Shown here: positions 43,419-52,564 of the stretch, in pieces
Layout: each line of letters begins with the position of its first letter
Numbering within the stretch: position 1 is the first letter of the stretch
Assembly (NCBI GenBank): GCA_036675345.1
Contig: JAKFFE010000022.1
Coordinates: 124,001 to 188,000, forward strand
DNA length: 64,000 nt
Reading direction: 5' to 3'
From: JALYOC01 sp036675345
Lineage (GTDB): Bacteria; Myxococcota; Myxococcia; Myxococcales; Myxococcaceae
Position numbers and translations under genes: made by a program
The notes under the pieces: generated by a model
What the model was told of the DNA's origin: nothing
The model's input: only the letters and a program-made list of their open reading frames with translations
The model's database searches: none

Positions 43419-45329
43419 ATGTCGCGATCCACCGTGGCACCCTCGCTCGTCCCGACCCGGTTCACAGTCGTCGGCTCCGCGGCCCTGGCGGTGCGGCCCC
43501 ATCGGATCGCCCGCTCGGTGGCGGGGACCCGTCGCTCGCCGCTGCAGCGGCTGGGTTCGGTGGAGGTGGAGGGCGCCACCGCGCTGGTGGTGGATCCGGA
43601 TCTGGGCGCCCGCTCCTTGCTGACCGCCGCGCTCAAGCGGGAGGGCTTCGAGGTGTTCACCGCCGGCAGCGCCGAGGAGGCGCTGCGGACCGTGGCCGCG
43701 CTGCCGTTCGTGCCGGAGTTGGTGCTCAGCGAGGTGGACCTTCCCCAGCAGGACGGGTTCGCGCTCTGTGAGGCCCTGCGCAACCTCCAGGGCGGCGCCC
43801 CCCGCTGCGTGATCCTGCTGGCCCGCCGGACCGACGCCACCCAGCGCGGCCTGGCCAAGAACGCCGGCGCGGACGAGCTTCTGCCCAAGCCCGCCTTCGT
43901 GGGAGACATCCTGGCGCTGGCCAAGCTGAAGATCGTGGCCGAACAGCACGGCAACGCCCGGGTGCTGCACACCTCCGAGCTGCCCCTTCCCCAGCTGGTG
44001 CGCGCGCTTCTGACCTCCGGCCGGGCCGGACGGGTGAAGCTGCGTCGGGGCTCGGCGGCGCTGGCCTTCCGGGACGGCAGCATCGTGGACTGCACCTTCG
44101 AGCGCACCATCGGACGCCGGGCGGTGGAGCGGATGCTGGCCCTGGGCCACGGGGAGATGGAGGTGACCTTCGGCCCCACCACCGCCGGGCTGGAGACCCT
44201 GGAGCTGCCGGAGCTGTGCGGCGTGGTGCTGCCCCGGCTGCGCCGGTTCCAACGGCTGCTGACCACCGGGCTGCCGCTGGACGCGGTGCTGGCGATGGAC
44301 GTGGCCGCCTTCGCCCGGGCCCACGCCTCCTTGCCGCACGACATCGCCCCCCTGGCCCGGCTGTGCGACGGGCGGCGTTCGGTCCGGCAGATCCTGATCG
44401 ACGCCCCCTGCGACGAGACGGTGGCCCTGGAGGCCCTGACCCGGCTCTACACCCTGGGCGCGGTGCTCCCGGTGGGCGAGGACGGGGAACAGCAGCGGAC
44501 CGCCAATCTGGTCCGGGTGCTGGAGCGGTTCGGCTCTCCGGCGGTCTCCCGCTGGGCCGCCTCCAACGACGAGCGGTTCGTTCCCCAGGCCAGCCCCAAG
44601 GCGGTGCGGGAGGGCCTGGCGCCGGAGCTGGTGCGCCAGCTGGACGCCTTCCGGATCCGCACCGTGGTGGAGCCGGCCGGACCGGCCTTCGAGTTCGCCG
44701 CGGAGGAAGCGGTGATCAGCGAGGTCTCCACCCCGGTCAGCGATCCGTACCTGATGCCGGACGACGAGTTGGTCAAGACCCACTCCCCGGTGCGGGAGGT
44801 GGCCAGCCCGACGGTGTCGGTGGGCTTGCCCCCGGTCAGCGATCGCTCCGCCCGCGGCACGCTGCTGATCGGCGCCGCGGTGCTGGGGCTGGGCCTGTCC
44901 GCCGCCATCGTGCTGCCCCGGGACCTGGGCGCCCGTGCTGCCCCCCAGGCGGTGCCGGTGGTCCCCGGCGCCCTGGCGGTGACCGAGGCTCCCTGGTTCC
45001 AGCAGGCGGTCCGCCTCTACGAGGGCGGAGAGGTGGCCGGGGCCCGCGAGCTGCTGGAGCAGGTGGTGGCCGCCGATCCCTCCTCCGCCGAGGCCTGGGC
45101 CTACCTGGGCGTCACCCGGCTGGACTCCGGTGAGCCCAGCGCGGCGGAGGTGGCGGCGCTCAAGGCGGTGGAGCTGGAGCCCTCCCATCCCCGCGCCCAG
45201 CTGCTGTTGGGCCGGCTGGCGCTGACCCGCGGTGAACACGAGGTGGCCCGGCTCCACCTGGACCGGGTGATTGCGCTGGACGGCCAGGGCCCCCTGGGCA
45301 CAGAAGCGCAGCAACTGCTCCCGCGCTAG
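43419..45329 (+). CDS. Pseudo-receiver / PATAN regulator with transmembrane helix and TPR
   Basis: 636 residues. After a basic N-terminal stretch of ~50, a receiver-like domain spans ~52-170. The phosphoacceptor position reads LVLSEVDLPQQDG, with Glu where Asp is expected, possibly a permanent phospho-mimic. The KPAF lysine loop is kept. A PATAN/DUF4388-like domain follows (~180-300), then a long linker. One transmembrane helix (TLLIGAAVLGLGLSAAIVL) comes next, then a periplasmic TPR pair (ARELLEQVVAADPSSAEAWAYLG). This couples a cytoplasmic signalling module to a periplasmic scaffold. The combination is unusual. Confidence 0.8.
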   Translation: MSRSTVAPSLVPTRFTVVGSAALAVRPHRIARSVAGTRRSPLQRLGSVEVEGATALVVDPDLGARSLLTAALKREGFEVFTAGSAEEALRTVAALPFVPELVLSEVDLPQQDGFALCEALRNLQGGAPRCVILLARRTDATQRGLAKNAGADELLPKPAFVGDILALAKLKIVAEQHGNARVLHTSELPLPQLVRALLTSGRAGRVKLRRGSAALAFRDGSIVDCTFERTIGRRAVERMLALGHGEMEVTFGPTTAGLETLELPELCGVVLPRLRRFQRLLTTGLPLDAVLAMDVAAFARAHASLPHDIAPLARLCDGRRSVRQILIDAPCDETVALEALTRLYTLGAVLPVGEDGEQQRTANLVRVLERFGSPAVSRWAASNDERFVPQASPKAVREGLAPELVRQLDAFRIRTVVEPAGPAFEFAAEEAVISEVSTPVSDPYLMPDDELVKTHSPVREVASPTVSVGLPPVSDRSARGTLLIGAAVLGLGLSAAIVLPRDLGARAAPQAVPVVPGALAVTEAPWFQQAVRLYEGGEVAGARELLEQVVAADPSSAEAWAYLGVTRLDSGEPSAAEVAALKAVELEPSHPRAQLLLGRLALTRGEHEVARLHLDRVIALDGQGPLGTEAQQLLPR

Positions 45330-45356
45330 CGCCGGAGCCGGCGGTCGAGGGCGCGG

Positions 45357-46106
45357 ATGTCGGGTCACAATCGCTGGTCGAAGATCAAGCGGCAGAAGGC
45401 CGCGATGGGCAACACCAAGGGGAAGCTGTTCTCCAAGGTGATCAAGGAGATCACCATGGCCGCCAAGCTGGGCGGCGGTGACCCGGCCAACAACAACCGC
45501 CTGCGGGTGGCGATCTCCGCCGCCAAGGCCGCCAACATCCCCGGCGACAGCATCCAGCGCGCGGTCAAGAAGGGCACCGGCGAGCTGGAGGGCGCCGCCT
45601 ACGAGGAGATCGTCTACGAGGGCTACGGCCCCGGCGGGGTGGCGGTGATCGTGGAGTGCCTCACCGACAACCGCAATCGCAGCGCCAGCGAGGTCCGCTC
45701 CTCCTTCTCCACCGGCGGCGGGAACATGGCGGCCACCGGCGCGGTGGGCTGGATGTTCCACCGCAAGGGAGTGGTCTCGGTGAAGGCCGGGCCCAGCGAG
45801 GACGAGGTGATGGAGCAGGCGCTGGAGGCCGGCGCGGAGGATGTGCTCAACCACGGGCCGGAGGGGTTCGAGGTGCGCACCGCCCCCAACGATCTGCACC
45901 CGGTGGCCAGCGCCCTGGAGGCGGCGGGGATCCCGGTCTCCGAACAGAAGTGGCTGTACCTGCCGGAGAACACCGTCCGCCTGGAGGGGGACAACGCCCG
46001 CAAGATGCTCAAGCTGATGGAGCTCCTGGAAGACAACGACGACGTGCAGGAGGTCCACGCCAACTTCGAGATTGACGAGGCGTTGATGCAGGAGCTGGCC
46101 GGGTAG
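45357..46106 (+). CDS. yebC: YebC/TACO1-family protein
   Basis: 249 residues of the standard length, with the family N-terminus MSGHNRWSKIKRQKAAMGNTKGKLFSKVIKEI and the core AYEEIVYEGYGPGGVAVIVECLTDNRNRSASEVR. Members act in translation of Pro-rich stretches or as transcriptional regulators. In many bacteria yebC adjoins ruvC; here the ruvC-ruvA pair lies about 5.2 kb downstream, past an iron-uptake-like operon. A stem-loop follows. Confidence 0.96.
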   Translation: MSGHNRWSKIKRQKAAMGNTKGKLFSKVIKEITMAAKLGGGDPANNNRLRVAISAAKAANIPGDSIQRAVKKGTGELEGAAYEEIVYEGYGPGGVAVIVECLTDNRNRSASEVRSSFSTGGGNMAATGAVGWMFHRKGVVSVKAGPSEDEVMEQALEAGAEDVLNHGPEGFEVRTAPNDLHPVASALEAAGIPVSEQKWLYLPENTVRLEGDNARKMLKLMELLEDNDDVQEVHANFEIDEALMQELAG

Positions 46107-46136
46107 AGCCCCTCCCTCCGCTTCGCCCTCGTGGTC

Positions 46137-46175
46137 CGGCCGCCCTGGTTCTCCGTTCGCGGGGGAGGGCGGCCG
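46137..46175 (+). terminator. Hairpin terminator after yebC
   Basis: Perfect 10-base stem, CGGCCGCCCT (46137-46146) with AGGGCGGCCG (46166-46175), around a 19-base loop. The tract after it is only weakly T-rich (TCGTGTTCT). Located 31 bases after the yebC stop. Confidence 0.55.
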
Positions 46176-46236
46176 TCGTGTTCTGGGAGCCATCACCCCG
46201 GGTGTCGTCCGGGAGTCCGTTCCCGGAGTCGATCCC

Positions 46237-46276
46237 TTGACTTCCTGGGACTGGTTTGATTTTGCGACTCATTATC
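46237..46276 (+). promoter_or_regulatory. Fur-box-like operator and promoter of the imelysin operon
   Basis: GATTTTGCGACTCATTATC at 46258-46276 matches the 19-base Fur consensus at 14 positions, including the whole right half TCATTATC. TTGACT at 46237-46242 is a good -35 just upstream; the -10 is poor. The site lies 27 bases before the imelysin ATG, in a locally AT-rich patch. Iron repression is predicted, not shown. Confidence 0.6.
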
Positions 46277-46303
46277 AATTCGTCCCAGTCGGAAGAGGTC
46301 TCC

Positions 46304-47497
46304 ATGTCCCGGTCCCGCCTTTCCCCCGTCGCGCGCGGGCTCCTGCTCCTGGCGGCGCTGGGGCTCTGCGCCTGCCCGAAGGCCAAGGATCCGGACGACG
46401 ACTTCCGCCGGCAGCTGCTGGCGTCGGTGGCCAACAACGTGGTCCTCCCCACCTACAGCGAGTTCTCCAGCCGGACCGCGGCGCTGAAGACCGCCACCGC
46501 CGCCCTGGCCACCGCCACCGTTGCCGCCGAGGCGCCCACCGAGCTGGCCGCCGCGCAGGCCGCCTGGGGGGCGGCGATGGGCACCTGGCAGCGCGCGGAG
46601 CTGCTGCAGCTGGGCCCGGCCGGAGCGCCGGCGGTGATGACCGGGGGGGAGTCGCGGCGGGACAAGATCTACTCCTGGCCCACCGTCAGCCCCTGCCGCG
46701 TCGACCAGGAGCTGGTGGCCCAGGGCTACCTGGCGCCGACCTTCTTCGAGACCGCGCTGGTCAACGTCTACGGGCTGGATGCGCTGGAGTACCTGCTCTT
46801 CCACACCGGTCCGGAGAACCAGTGCCCGGGCACCGACCCGCTGAACGCCGGCGGCTCCTGGGCGGCGCTGACCGCGGACCAGCTGCGCATCCGTCGCGCC
46901 GCCTATGCGGACGCGGTGGCCGGCCAGCTGCAGCGGGACGCCGACGCGCTGCTGGCCGCCTGGAGCCCCACCGGCGGGAACTTCGCCCAGAAGCTCGCCA
47001 CCGCCGGGACCCAGGGGTCGCCCTTCGGCACCGCCCAGGAGGCGCTGGATCAAGTTTTCGCGGCGATGTTCTACGTGGACCTGACCGTGAAGGACGCCAA
47101 GCTGGCGGTGCCGGCCGGGCTGAACATCGCCTGCACCGGCACCACCTGCCCCCAGTCGGTGGAGTCCCGCTGGGCGCACCGTTCCCGGGAGCAGCTGGTG
47201 GAGAACCTCCAGGGGTTCCGGGTGCTGTTCACCGGGGCCGACCAGAAGGGGTTCGACGACTTCCTGATCCGCCGCAACGCCCCCGAGCTCTCCACCCAGA
47301 TCCTCCAGGCCGCCGACGCCGCGGTGGTGGCGCTGGAGGCGATCCCCGGCACCCTGGAGGTGGCGGTGGACGCGAACCCGGCGCAGGTGGCCGCCGCCTA
47401 CGACGCGGTCAAGGCGCTGACCGACCTGGTCAAGACCCAGTTCGTGACCGTGCTCAACCTCCGCGTTCCGCAAGAGGGTGCCGCGGACAATGACTGA
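46304..47497 (+). CDS. Imelysin-family lipoprotein
   Basis: 397 residues. ATG 46304 follows GAAGAGG and gives MSRSRLSPVARGLLLLAALGLCAC, a lipoprotein signal with lipobox LCAC. The helical core matches the imelysin/IrpA pattern: VLPTYSEFSSRTAAL, AWGAAMGTWQRAELLQLGP, and VNVYGLDALEYLLF. The usual GxHxxE motif is GLDALE here, with Asp in place of His. Such proteins are periplasmic or surface-attached and iron-regulated; some help uptake of iron or haem. It overlaps the HTTM gene by 8 bases. Confidence 0.88.
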   Translation: MSRSRLSPVARGLLLLAALGLCACPKAKDPDDDFRRQLLASVANNVVLPTYSEFSSRTAALKTATAALATATVAAEAPTELAAAQAAWGAAMGTWQRAELLQLGPAGAPAVMTGGESRRDKIYSWPTVSPCRVDQELVAQGYLAPTFFETALVNVYGLDALEYLLFHTGPENQCPGTDPLNAGGSWAALTADQLRIRRAAYADAVAGQLQRDADALLAAWSPTGGNFAQKLATAGTQGSPFGTAQEALDQVFAAMFYVDLTVKDAKLAVPAGLNIACTGTTCPQSVESRWAHRSREQLVENLQGFRVLFTGADQKGFDDFLIRRNAPELSTQILQAADAAVVALEAIPGTLEVAVDANPAQVAAAYDAVKALTDLVKTQFVTVLNLRVPQEGAADND

Positions 47498-48869
47498 CCG
47501 GCTGGGCCAGCTGCGGACCTGGTTGGGGCGCCCGGTGGACGGCGCCAGCCTGGTCGCGTTCCGGGTCCTGTTCGGCTCGGTGTTGGCCTTGGGGTTGGTG
47601 CGGTTCCTCCTCACCGGCTGGATCCGGCCGCAGTACGTGGAGCCGGGGTTCTTCTTCAAGTACCCGCTGTTCGACTGGGTGCGGCCCTGGTCGGAGTCGG
47701 GGATGTACCTGCACTACGGGGTGCTGGCGCTGCTGGCCCTGTGCGTGGCGGCCGGCGCCGGCTACCGGGTAGCGGCGCTGCTGTTCACCCTGGGCTTTGC
47801 CTGGGTGCAGTTGATCGACGTCACCAACTACCTCAACCACTACTACCTGGTGGTGCTGCTGGGGACGCTGCTGGTCTTCCTGCCCCTGAACCAGCTGGCC
47901 TCGGTGGACGCCTGGCTGCGCCCCTCGCTGCGGCGGGCCACCGTCCCGGCCTGGGCGCTGTACCTGCTGCGCTTCCAGGTGGCGGTGGTCTACGTGAACG
48001 CCGGGCGCGCCAAGCTGTCCGCGGACTGGCTGCTGCACGCCCAGCCGCTGGGGATCTGGATGAACGCCCGGACCGGGACCCCGCTGATCGGCAACCTGCT
48101 GGCCGAGCCGTGGATCCCGTATGTGATGAGCTGGTCCGGCTTCCTCTTCGACACCCTGATCGTGGTGTTCCTCTCCTGGCGGCGGACCCGGCTGTTCGCC
48201 TACGGGCTGGTGGTCCTCTTCCACTCGCTGACCCACGTCTTCTTCGACATCGGGCTGTTCCCGTTCCTGATGACGGTGGGGGCGCTGGTGTTCTTTCCGC
48301 CCGACTGGCCCCGGACCCTGTGGGCCCGGCTCACCCGTCGGCCCGCTTCGCCGGTCGAGGTTTCCTCCCCTCCGTCCCGCCTCCCCGCCTGGGGCCTGGG
48401 CGCGATCGCCGCCTTCTGCCTGGTGCAGCTGCTGCTGCCGCTGCGCCACCTGGCCTACGACGGCAACGTGCTGTGGACCGAGCAGGGGATGCGCTGGTCC
48501 TGGAAGGTGATGGTCCGGGAGAAGAACGGCAGCGTCACCTACCAGGTCCGCTCCAGGGACAGCGGACGGGTGTGGCGGGTGAACCCCGCCCAGTACCTCA
48601 CCCTGCGGCAGATGAATGAGATGTCCGGCCAGCCGGATCTGATCCTCCAGCTGGCGCACCACATCGCCCAGGACTTCCAGACGCGGGGCGTGGGCCCGGT
48701 GGAGGTCCGCGCCGAGGCGTGGGTCTCGCTCAACGGCCGCCCGCCGCGTCTGCTCATCGATCCCGATTTCGACCTCACCTCGGCCCTGGACGGAGTGCTG
48801 CCCGCGGAGTGGATTCTCCCCGGGCCGGACTCTCCGCCGCTGGCGGTGGGGAGGAGGACCCAGCCGTGA
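47490..48869 (+). CDS. HTTM-domain membrane protein (vitamin-K-dependent gamma-carboxylase-like)
   Basis: 459 residues. The membrane part of several helices starts VDGASLVAFRVLFGSVLALGLVRF. The HTTM signatures are present (YLNHYYLVVLLGTLLVFLPLN, RFQVAVVYVNAGRAKLSADWL, FLFDTLIVVFLSWRRTR, FHSLTHVFFDIGLFPFLM). A C-terminal soluble segment (QGMRWSWKVMVREKNGSVTY) follows. HTTM proteins are remote relatives of gamma-glutamyl carboxylase, but most bacterial members have unknown chemistry. It is placed between imelysin and a TonB receptor, with overlaps on both sides, suggesting one functional unit. Confidence 0.9.
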   Translation: MTDRLGQLRTWLGRPVDGASLVAFRVLFGSVLALGLVRFLLTGWIRPQYVEPGFFFKYPLFDWVRPWSESGMYLHYGVLALLALCVAAGAGYRVAALLFTLGFAWVQLIDVTNYLNHYYLVVLLGTLLVFLPLNQLASVDAWLRPSLRRATVPAWALYLLRFQVAVVYVNAGRAKLSADWLLHAQPLGIWMNARTGTPLIGNLLAEPWIPYVMSWSGFLFDTLIVVFLSWRRTRLFAYGLVVLFHSLTHVFFDIGLFPFLMTVGALVFFPPDWPRTLWARLTRRPASPVEVSSPPSRLPAWGLGAIAAFCLVQLLLPLRHLAYDGNVLWTEQGMRWSWKVMVREKNGSVTYQVRSRDSGRVWRVNPAQYLTLRQMNEMSGQPDLILQLAHHIAQDFQTRGVGPVEVRAEAWVSLNGRPPRLLIDPDFDLTSALDGVLPAEWILPGPDSPPLAVGRRTQP

Positions 48870-51226
48870 AGTGCCTAAACGCGTGGTGGTTGGCGGTGGT
48901 GTGCGGTGTCTCCCCGGTGGCGGTGGGGGCGGACCCGTCGCTCGCGGCCGACGGCGGGGTGGTCGAAGAGGCGAAGGACACGGGCGCCGCCTCCGCCCCG
49001 GTGGCCTCCCCGCCCGTCCCCGCGCAGTCCGAGGCCAAGAAGGAGCCCCGGCCGCGCACCCTGGCGGAGCTGACCGACGCCGAGCTGGCCAACCTGAGCC
49101 TGGCGGAGCTGGAGGCGCTGGGGCTGGTCAGTGAGATCGAGGTGGTGGGCAAGACGGTGGACGTCCAGCGGGTGGCCGGCTCGGCGCACGTGGTGGGGCG
49201 CGAGCAGCTGGAGAAGTTCGAGTACGACGACGTGCACCGGGTGCTGGCCCAGGTCCCGGGGGTCTACGTCCGCGACGAGGACGGGTACGGGCTGCGGCCG
49301 AACATCGGCCTGCGCGGCGCCTCCTCCGATCGCAGCAGCAAGGTGACCCTGATGGAGGACGGGGTGCTGTTGGGGCCGGCGCCGTACTCCGCCCCCGCCG
49401 CCTACTACTTCCCGCTGGTCACCCGCATGGTGGAGATGGAGGTCTTCAAGGGCCCGGCCTCGATCCGCTTTGGCCCCCAGACCCTGGGCGGGGCGATCAA
49501 CATGCGCACCCGCGGCGCACCGACCAGCGGTGGCCAGGGGCAACTGGATCTGGCCGGCGGGCTGTACTGGCTGGGCAAAGGACACCTGCACTACGGCTAC
49601 GCCACCGAGCGGATGGGGTTCGTGGTGGAGGGCGCCCACGTGCAGTCCAGCGGATTCAAGCAGCTGGATGGCGGCGGAGACACCGGCTTTGGGAAGAACG
49701 AGGGGATGCTCAAGGGCTTCCTCAAGCTGCCCTCCAGCGGAACCTCCGAGCAGCGGCTGGAGCTCAAGCTGGGGCTGGCCAACGAGCACTCCGACGAGAC
49801 CTACCTGGGCCTCTCCGACGAGGACTTCCAGCGCAACCCGCTGCGCCGCTATGTGGCCAGCGGGCAGGACGAGATGAACTGGCTGCGCAGCCAGCTGCAG
49901 CTGGGTTACGCGTTGTCCACCGGCTACGCCTTCCAGCTGCGGGCCGCCCTCTACCGGCACGACTTCGCCCGGGTGTGGCGGAAGGTGAACGGCTTCCGCT
50001 CCGGGCCGGCGCTGGAGGATGTGCTGCGCAACGGCAACTCCGGTCAGACCGCCGGGCTGGCCGCGGTGCTGCGCGGAGAGCTGGACTCGGCCAACGCGGA
50101 CGAGGCGCTGATGCTGGGCAGCAACGATCGCAAGTACGTCTCCCAGGGGGCCCAGGTGGTCGCCAACTGGCGTCCGGTGCTGGGCGGCATCTCGCATGTG
50201 TTCGAGGGTGGAGCCCGTCTCCACTACGACCGGATCGACCGCTTCCACACCGAGGACGCGTACCGGATGCAGGGCGGCGCGCTGGTGGCGGAGGGGGTTC
50301 CCTCCCTGGTCACCGCCCACAACCGCGGCTCGGCGATGGCGGGCGCGCTGTACCTGATGGACGAGATCCTGCTCGGGGACTTCCTGGTGGTGCCCGGGGC
50401 CCGGGTGGAGCTGGTGCAGACCTCCTGGCACGACCGGCAGACCGGGCTGCGCTCCCAGGCCTTCGACCCGGTGTTCCTGCCCGGGCTGGGGGCGGTGTAC
50501 CAGCCCACCAGCCAGTGGACGCTGCTGGCCGGGGTCCACCAGGGCTTCAGCCCCGTCTCCCCCGGTCAGGCGGACGAGGTCCGGCCGGAGCAGAGCGTCA
50601 ACTTCGAGGCCGGCACCCGCTACAACGGGGAGGTGCTCAAGACCGAGGCGGTGGGCTTCTTCAACCACTACCTGAACCTGGTGGGGGAGTGCACCTTCTC
50701 CACCGGCTGCAACGAGTCGCAGCTCAACCAGCAGTTCAACGGCGGCCAGGCCAACGTCTACGGCGCCGAGCTCTCGGTGGGAGCGGGGACCGCCGGACCG
50801 TTCGGGACCCGGCTGGAGGGACGGCTGGCCTACACCCTGACCCTCAGCGAGTTCCTCTCCAGCTTCGACTCCGACAACCCCCAGTTCGGCCGGGTGGAGG
50901 TGGGGGACTCGCTGCCCTACGTGCCCACCCACCAGGGCGCGGCCTTGCTGATGCTGGAGGGTTCGAAGTGGTCCGCCTCGCTGTCCGCCAGCTACGTGGG
51001 GGCGATGCGGGAGCAGGCCGGGCAGGGCACCCTGCTGTCCGGCCAGGCCTCCGACCCGCACCTGCTGCTGGACGCGGCGCTCTCCTTCCGGCTGACCCCC
51101 GGGACCCAGCTGTACCTGACCGGAGACAACTTGCTCAACACCCGGTACGTCGCCGCCCGGCGGCCCTACGGGGCCCGCCCCGGCAAGCCGCTGCACGCGG
51201 AGTTCGGCCTCAAGCACTCCTTCTAG
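48866..51226 (+). CDS. TonB-dependent outer-membrane receptor (FecA-like)
   Basis: 786 residues. GTG start overlaps the HTTM stop and follows GAGGAGGA. The signal peptide is CLNAWWLAVVCGVSPVAVGA. A short helical extension and a TonB-box-like EIEVVGK lead into the plug (VLAQVPGVYVRDEDGYGLRPNIGLRGAS ... VFKGPASIRFGPQTLGGAINMRT). A 22-strand barrel follows and ends LHAEFGLKHSF. Plug features resemble ferric-dicitrate-type receptors. Substrate is probably a ferric complex, from context with the Fur-like site and imelysin. Confidence 0.93.
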   Translation: MKCLNAWWLAVVCGVSPVAVGADPSLAADGGVVEEAKDTGAASAPVASPPVPAQSEAKKEPRPRTLAELTDAELANLSLAELEALGLVSEIEVVGKTVDVQRVAGSAHVVGREQLEKFEYDDVHRVLAQVPGVYVRDEDGYGLRPNIGLRGASSDRSSKVTLMEDGVLLGPAPYSAPAAYYFPLVTRMVEMEVFKGPASIRFGPQTLGGAINMRTRGAPTSGGQGQLDLAGGLYWLGKGHLHYGYATERMGFVVEGAHVQSSGFKQLDGGGDTGFGKNEGMLKGFLKLPSSGTSEQRLELKLGLANEHSDETYLGLSDEDFQRNPLRRYVASGQDEMNWLRSQLQLGYALSTGYAFQLRAALYRHDFARVWRKVNGFRSGPALEDVLRNGNSGQTAGLAAVLRGELDSANADEALMLGSNDRKYVSQGAQVVANWRPVLGGISHVFEGGARLHYDRIDRFHTEDAYRMQGGALVAEGVPSLVTAHNRGSAMAGALYLMDEILLGDFLVVPGARVELVQTSWHDRQTGLRSQAFDPVFLPGLGAVYQPTSQWTLLAGVHQGFSPVSPGQADEVRPEQSVNFEAGTRYNGEVLKTEAVGFFNHYLNLVGECTFSTGCNESQLNQQFNGGQANVYGAELSVGAGTAGPFGTRLEGRLAYTLTLSEFLSSFDSDNPQFGRVEVGDSLPYVPTHQGAALLMLEGSKWSASLSASYVGAMREQAGQGTLLSGQASDPHLLLDAALSFRLTPGTQLYLTGDNLLNTRYVAARRPYGARPGKPLHAEFGLKHSF

Positions 51227-51291
51227 CGGCCGCGAAGTCGACAGGGCCCGCCGCTTCCGCTACAAGAGGTGAACGTTTGTTCCGCTCTGCC

Positions 51292-51299
51292 GGGAGGGG
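51292..51299 (+). promoter_or_regulatory. Ribosome-binding site deciding the ruvC start
   Basis: GGGAGGGG ends 2 bases before TTG 51302, with the GGAGG core 4 bases away. That start gives the canonical MRVLGIDPGS. An upstream in-frame GTG at 51269 adds 11 residues without such a site. Confidence 0.75.
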
Positions 51300-51301
51300 C
51301 A

Positions 51302-51883
51302 TTGCGCGTTCTAGGCATCGATCCCGGAAGCCGCTTCATGGGCTACGGGGTGGTCGAAGAGGTCCGGGGACGGCTCACCCACGTGGGCCACGGGGTCATC
51401 AAGACCGATCCCGACGCGCCTCTGGAGCACCGGCTCAACGAGATCTTCCTGGGTCTGCGCACCGCGATGGCGCGCTTTGAACCGCAGGCGGTGGCGGTGG
51501 AGGGTGTGTTCCACCACCGCAACGCCCGCAGCGCGTTGATCCTGGGGCACGCCCGCGGGGTGGCGCTGCTGGTGGCGGCCCAGACCGGCCTGGCGGTGTT
51601 CGAGTATCCGCCGGCCCGGGTGAAGAAGGCGGTGGGGGCGGGCGGCGCGGACGGCAAGGACGCGGTGGCCCGGATGGTCACCACCTTCCTGCGGCTGACC
51701 GAACCGGTGGAGCGCGCCGACGCCACCGACGCCCTGGCGGTGGCAATCTGCCATCTCAACTACGGCCGCGGCGCCCTGCAGGCCTCCGCAGTCAAGAGCA
51801 GCCGCGGCAACAAGCGGCGGGCCCTGGACGCGCTGGCGGATCGACTCCAGCCCGCCTACGTGCGGCCGGCGGTGGCGCGATGA
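51302..51883 (+). CDS. ruvC: Holliday-junction resolvase RuvC
   Basis: 193 residues. Acidic catalytic residues appear in MRVLGIDPGS (Asp7), AVAVEGVF (Glu) and RADATDALAVAICH (Asp). The C-terminus carries a ~30-residue basic extension (SSRGNKRRALDALADRLQ) beyond the usual length. It resolves junctions processed by RuvAB. The stop overlaps the ruvA ATG (ATGA). Confidence 0.96.
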   Translation: MRVLGIDPGSRFMGYGVVEEVRGRLTHVGHGVIKTDPDAPLEHRLNEIFLGLRTAMARFEPQAVAVEGVFHHRNARSALILGHARGVALLVAAQTGLAVFEYPPARVKKAVGAGGADGKDAVARMVTTFLRLTEPVERADATDALAVAICHLNYGRGALQASAVKSSRGNKRRALDALADRLQPAYVRPAVAR

Positions 51884-52485
51884 TTGCGGGACTCAAGGGC
51901 GTGGTGCTGGAGAAGAACCTCAACGACGCGGTGATCGACGTCAACGGCGTCGGCTACCGGGTGTTCTTCTCGCTGCTCTCCCTGGCCCGCCTCCCCGACG
52001 AGGGCCAGCCGGCCAAGGTCCGGGTCCGCACCGTGGTCCGGGAGGACGCGCTGGACCTGTTCGGGTTCCTCAGCCGGCAGGAGGAGGAGATGTTCCTGCT
52101 GCTCACCTCGGTGTCCCACGTGGGTCCCAAGCTGGCGCTGAACGTGATGTCCGGCCTGGAGGTCAACGATCTGGCCCAGGCCATCGCCCGGGGGGAGATC
52201 GCCCGGCTGACCAAGATTCACGGGGTGGGGAAGAAGACCGCCGAACGGCTGGTGCTGGAGCTGAAGGACAAGGTGAAGTTCATCACCCTGGAGGGGAAGT
52301 CCGCCGGCAGCGAGTCCGCCGCGCCCGCCTCCGGCGCCAAGAGCGACCTGGTCAAGGCGCTGGTGAACCTGGGCTACAAGGCGCAGCAGGCGGAGAAGGC
52401 GGCGGAGGTCGCCTCCGAGCAGGCCGGCCCCGACGCTCCCTTCGAGGCGCTGTTCCGCGAGGCGCTCAAGGCGCTGCGCGGCTGA
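51880..52485 (+). CDS. ruvA: Holliday-junction DNA helicase subunit RuvA
   Basis: 201 residues. N-terminal OB fold (MIAGLKGVVLEKNLNDAVIDVNGVGY), helix-hairpin-helix pair (HVGPKLALNVMSGL and IHGVGKKTAERLVLEL), and C-terminal RuvB-binding domain (DLVKALVNLGYKAQQAEKAA). It targets RuvB to four-way junctions. Coupled to ruvC; ruvB is not next but 8.4 kb downstream on the same strand. Confidence 0.97.
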   Translation: MIAGLKGVVLEKNLNDAVIDVNGVGYRVFFSLLSLARLPDEGQPAKVRVRTVVREDALDLFGFLSRQEEEMFLLLTSVSHVGPKLALNVMSGLEVNDLAQAIARGEIARLTKIHGVGKKTAERLVLELKDKVKFITLEGKSAGSESAAPASGAKSDLVKALVNLGYKAQQAEKAAEVASEQAGPDAPFEALFREALKALRG

Positions 52486-52564
52486 GCTCCTGCCTTGCGG
52501 AGCTGGCGCGTTTTGCCGAACTGGCACTGGAACCACGGCCAGGGTTTCGGCACCATCCGCGCCG

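Noticed and set aside
43260..46196. Very long minus-strand open frame continuing upstream of the outer-membrane protein start
   Set aside because: It is antisense to the pseudo-receiver regulator and yebC and has a His/Gln/Gly-rich composition typical of GC-rich shadow frames.
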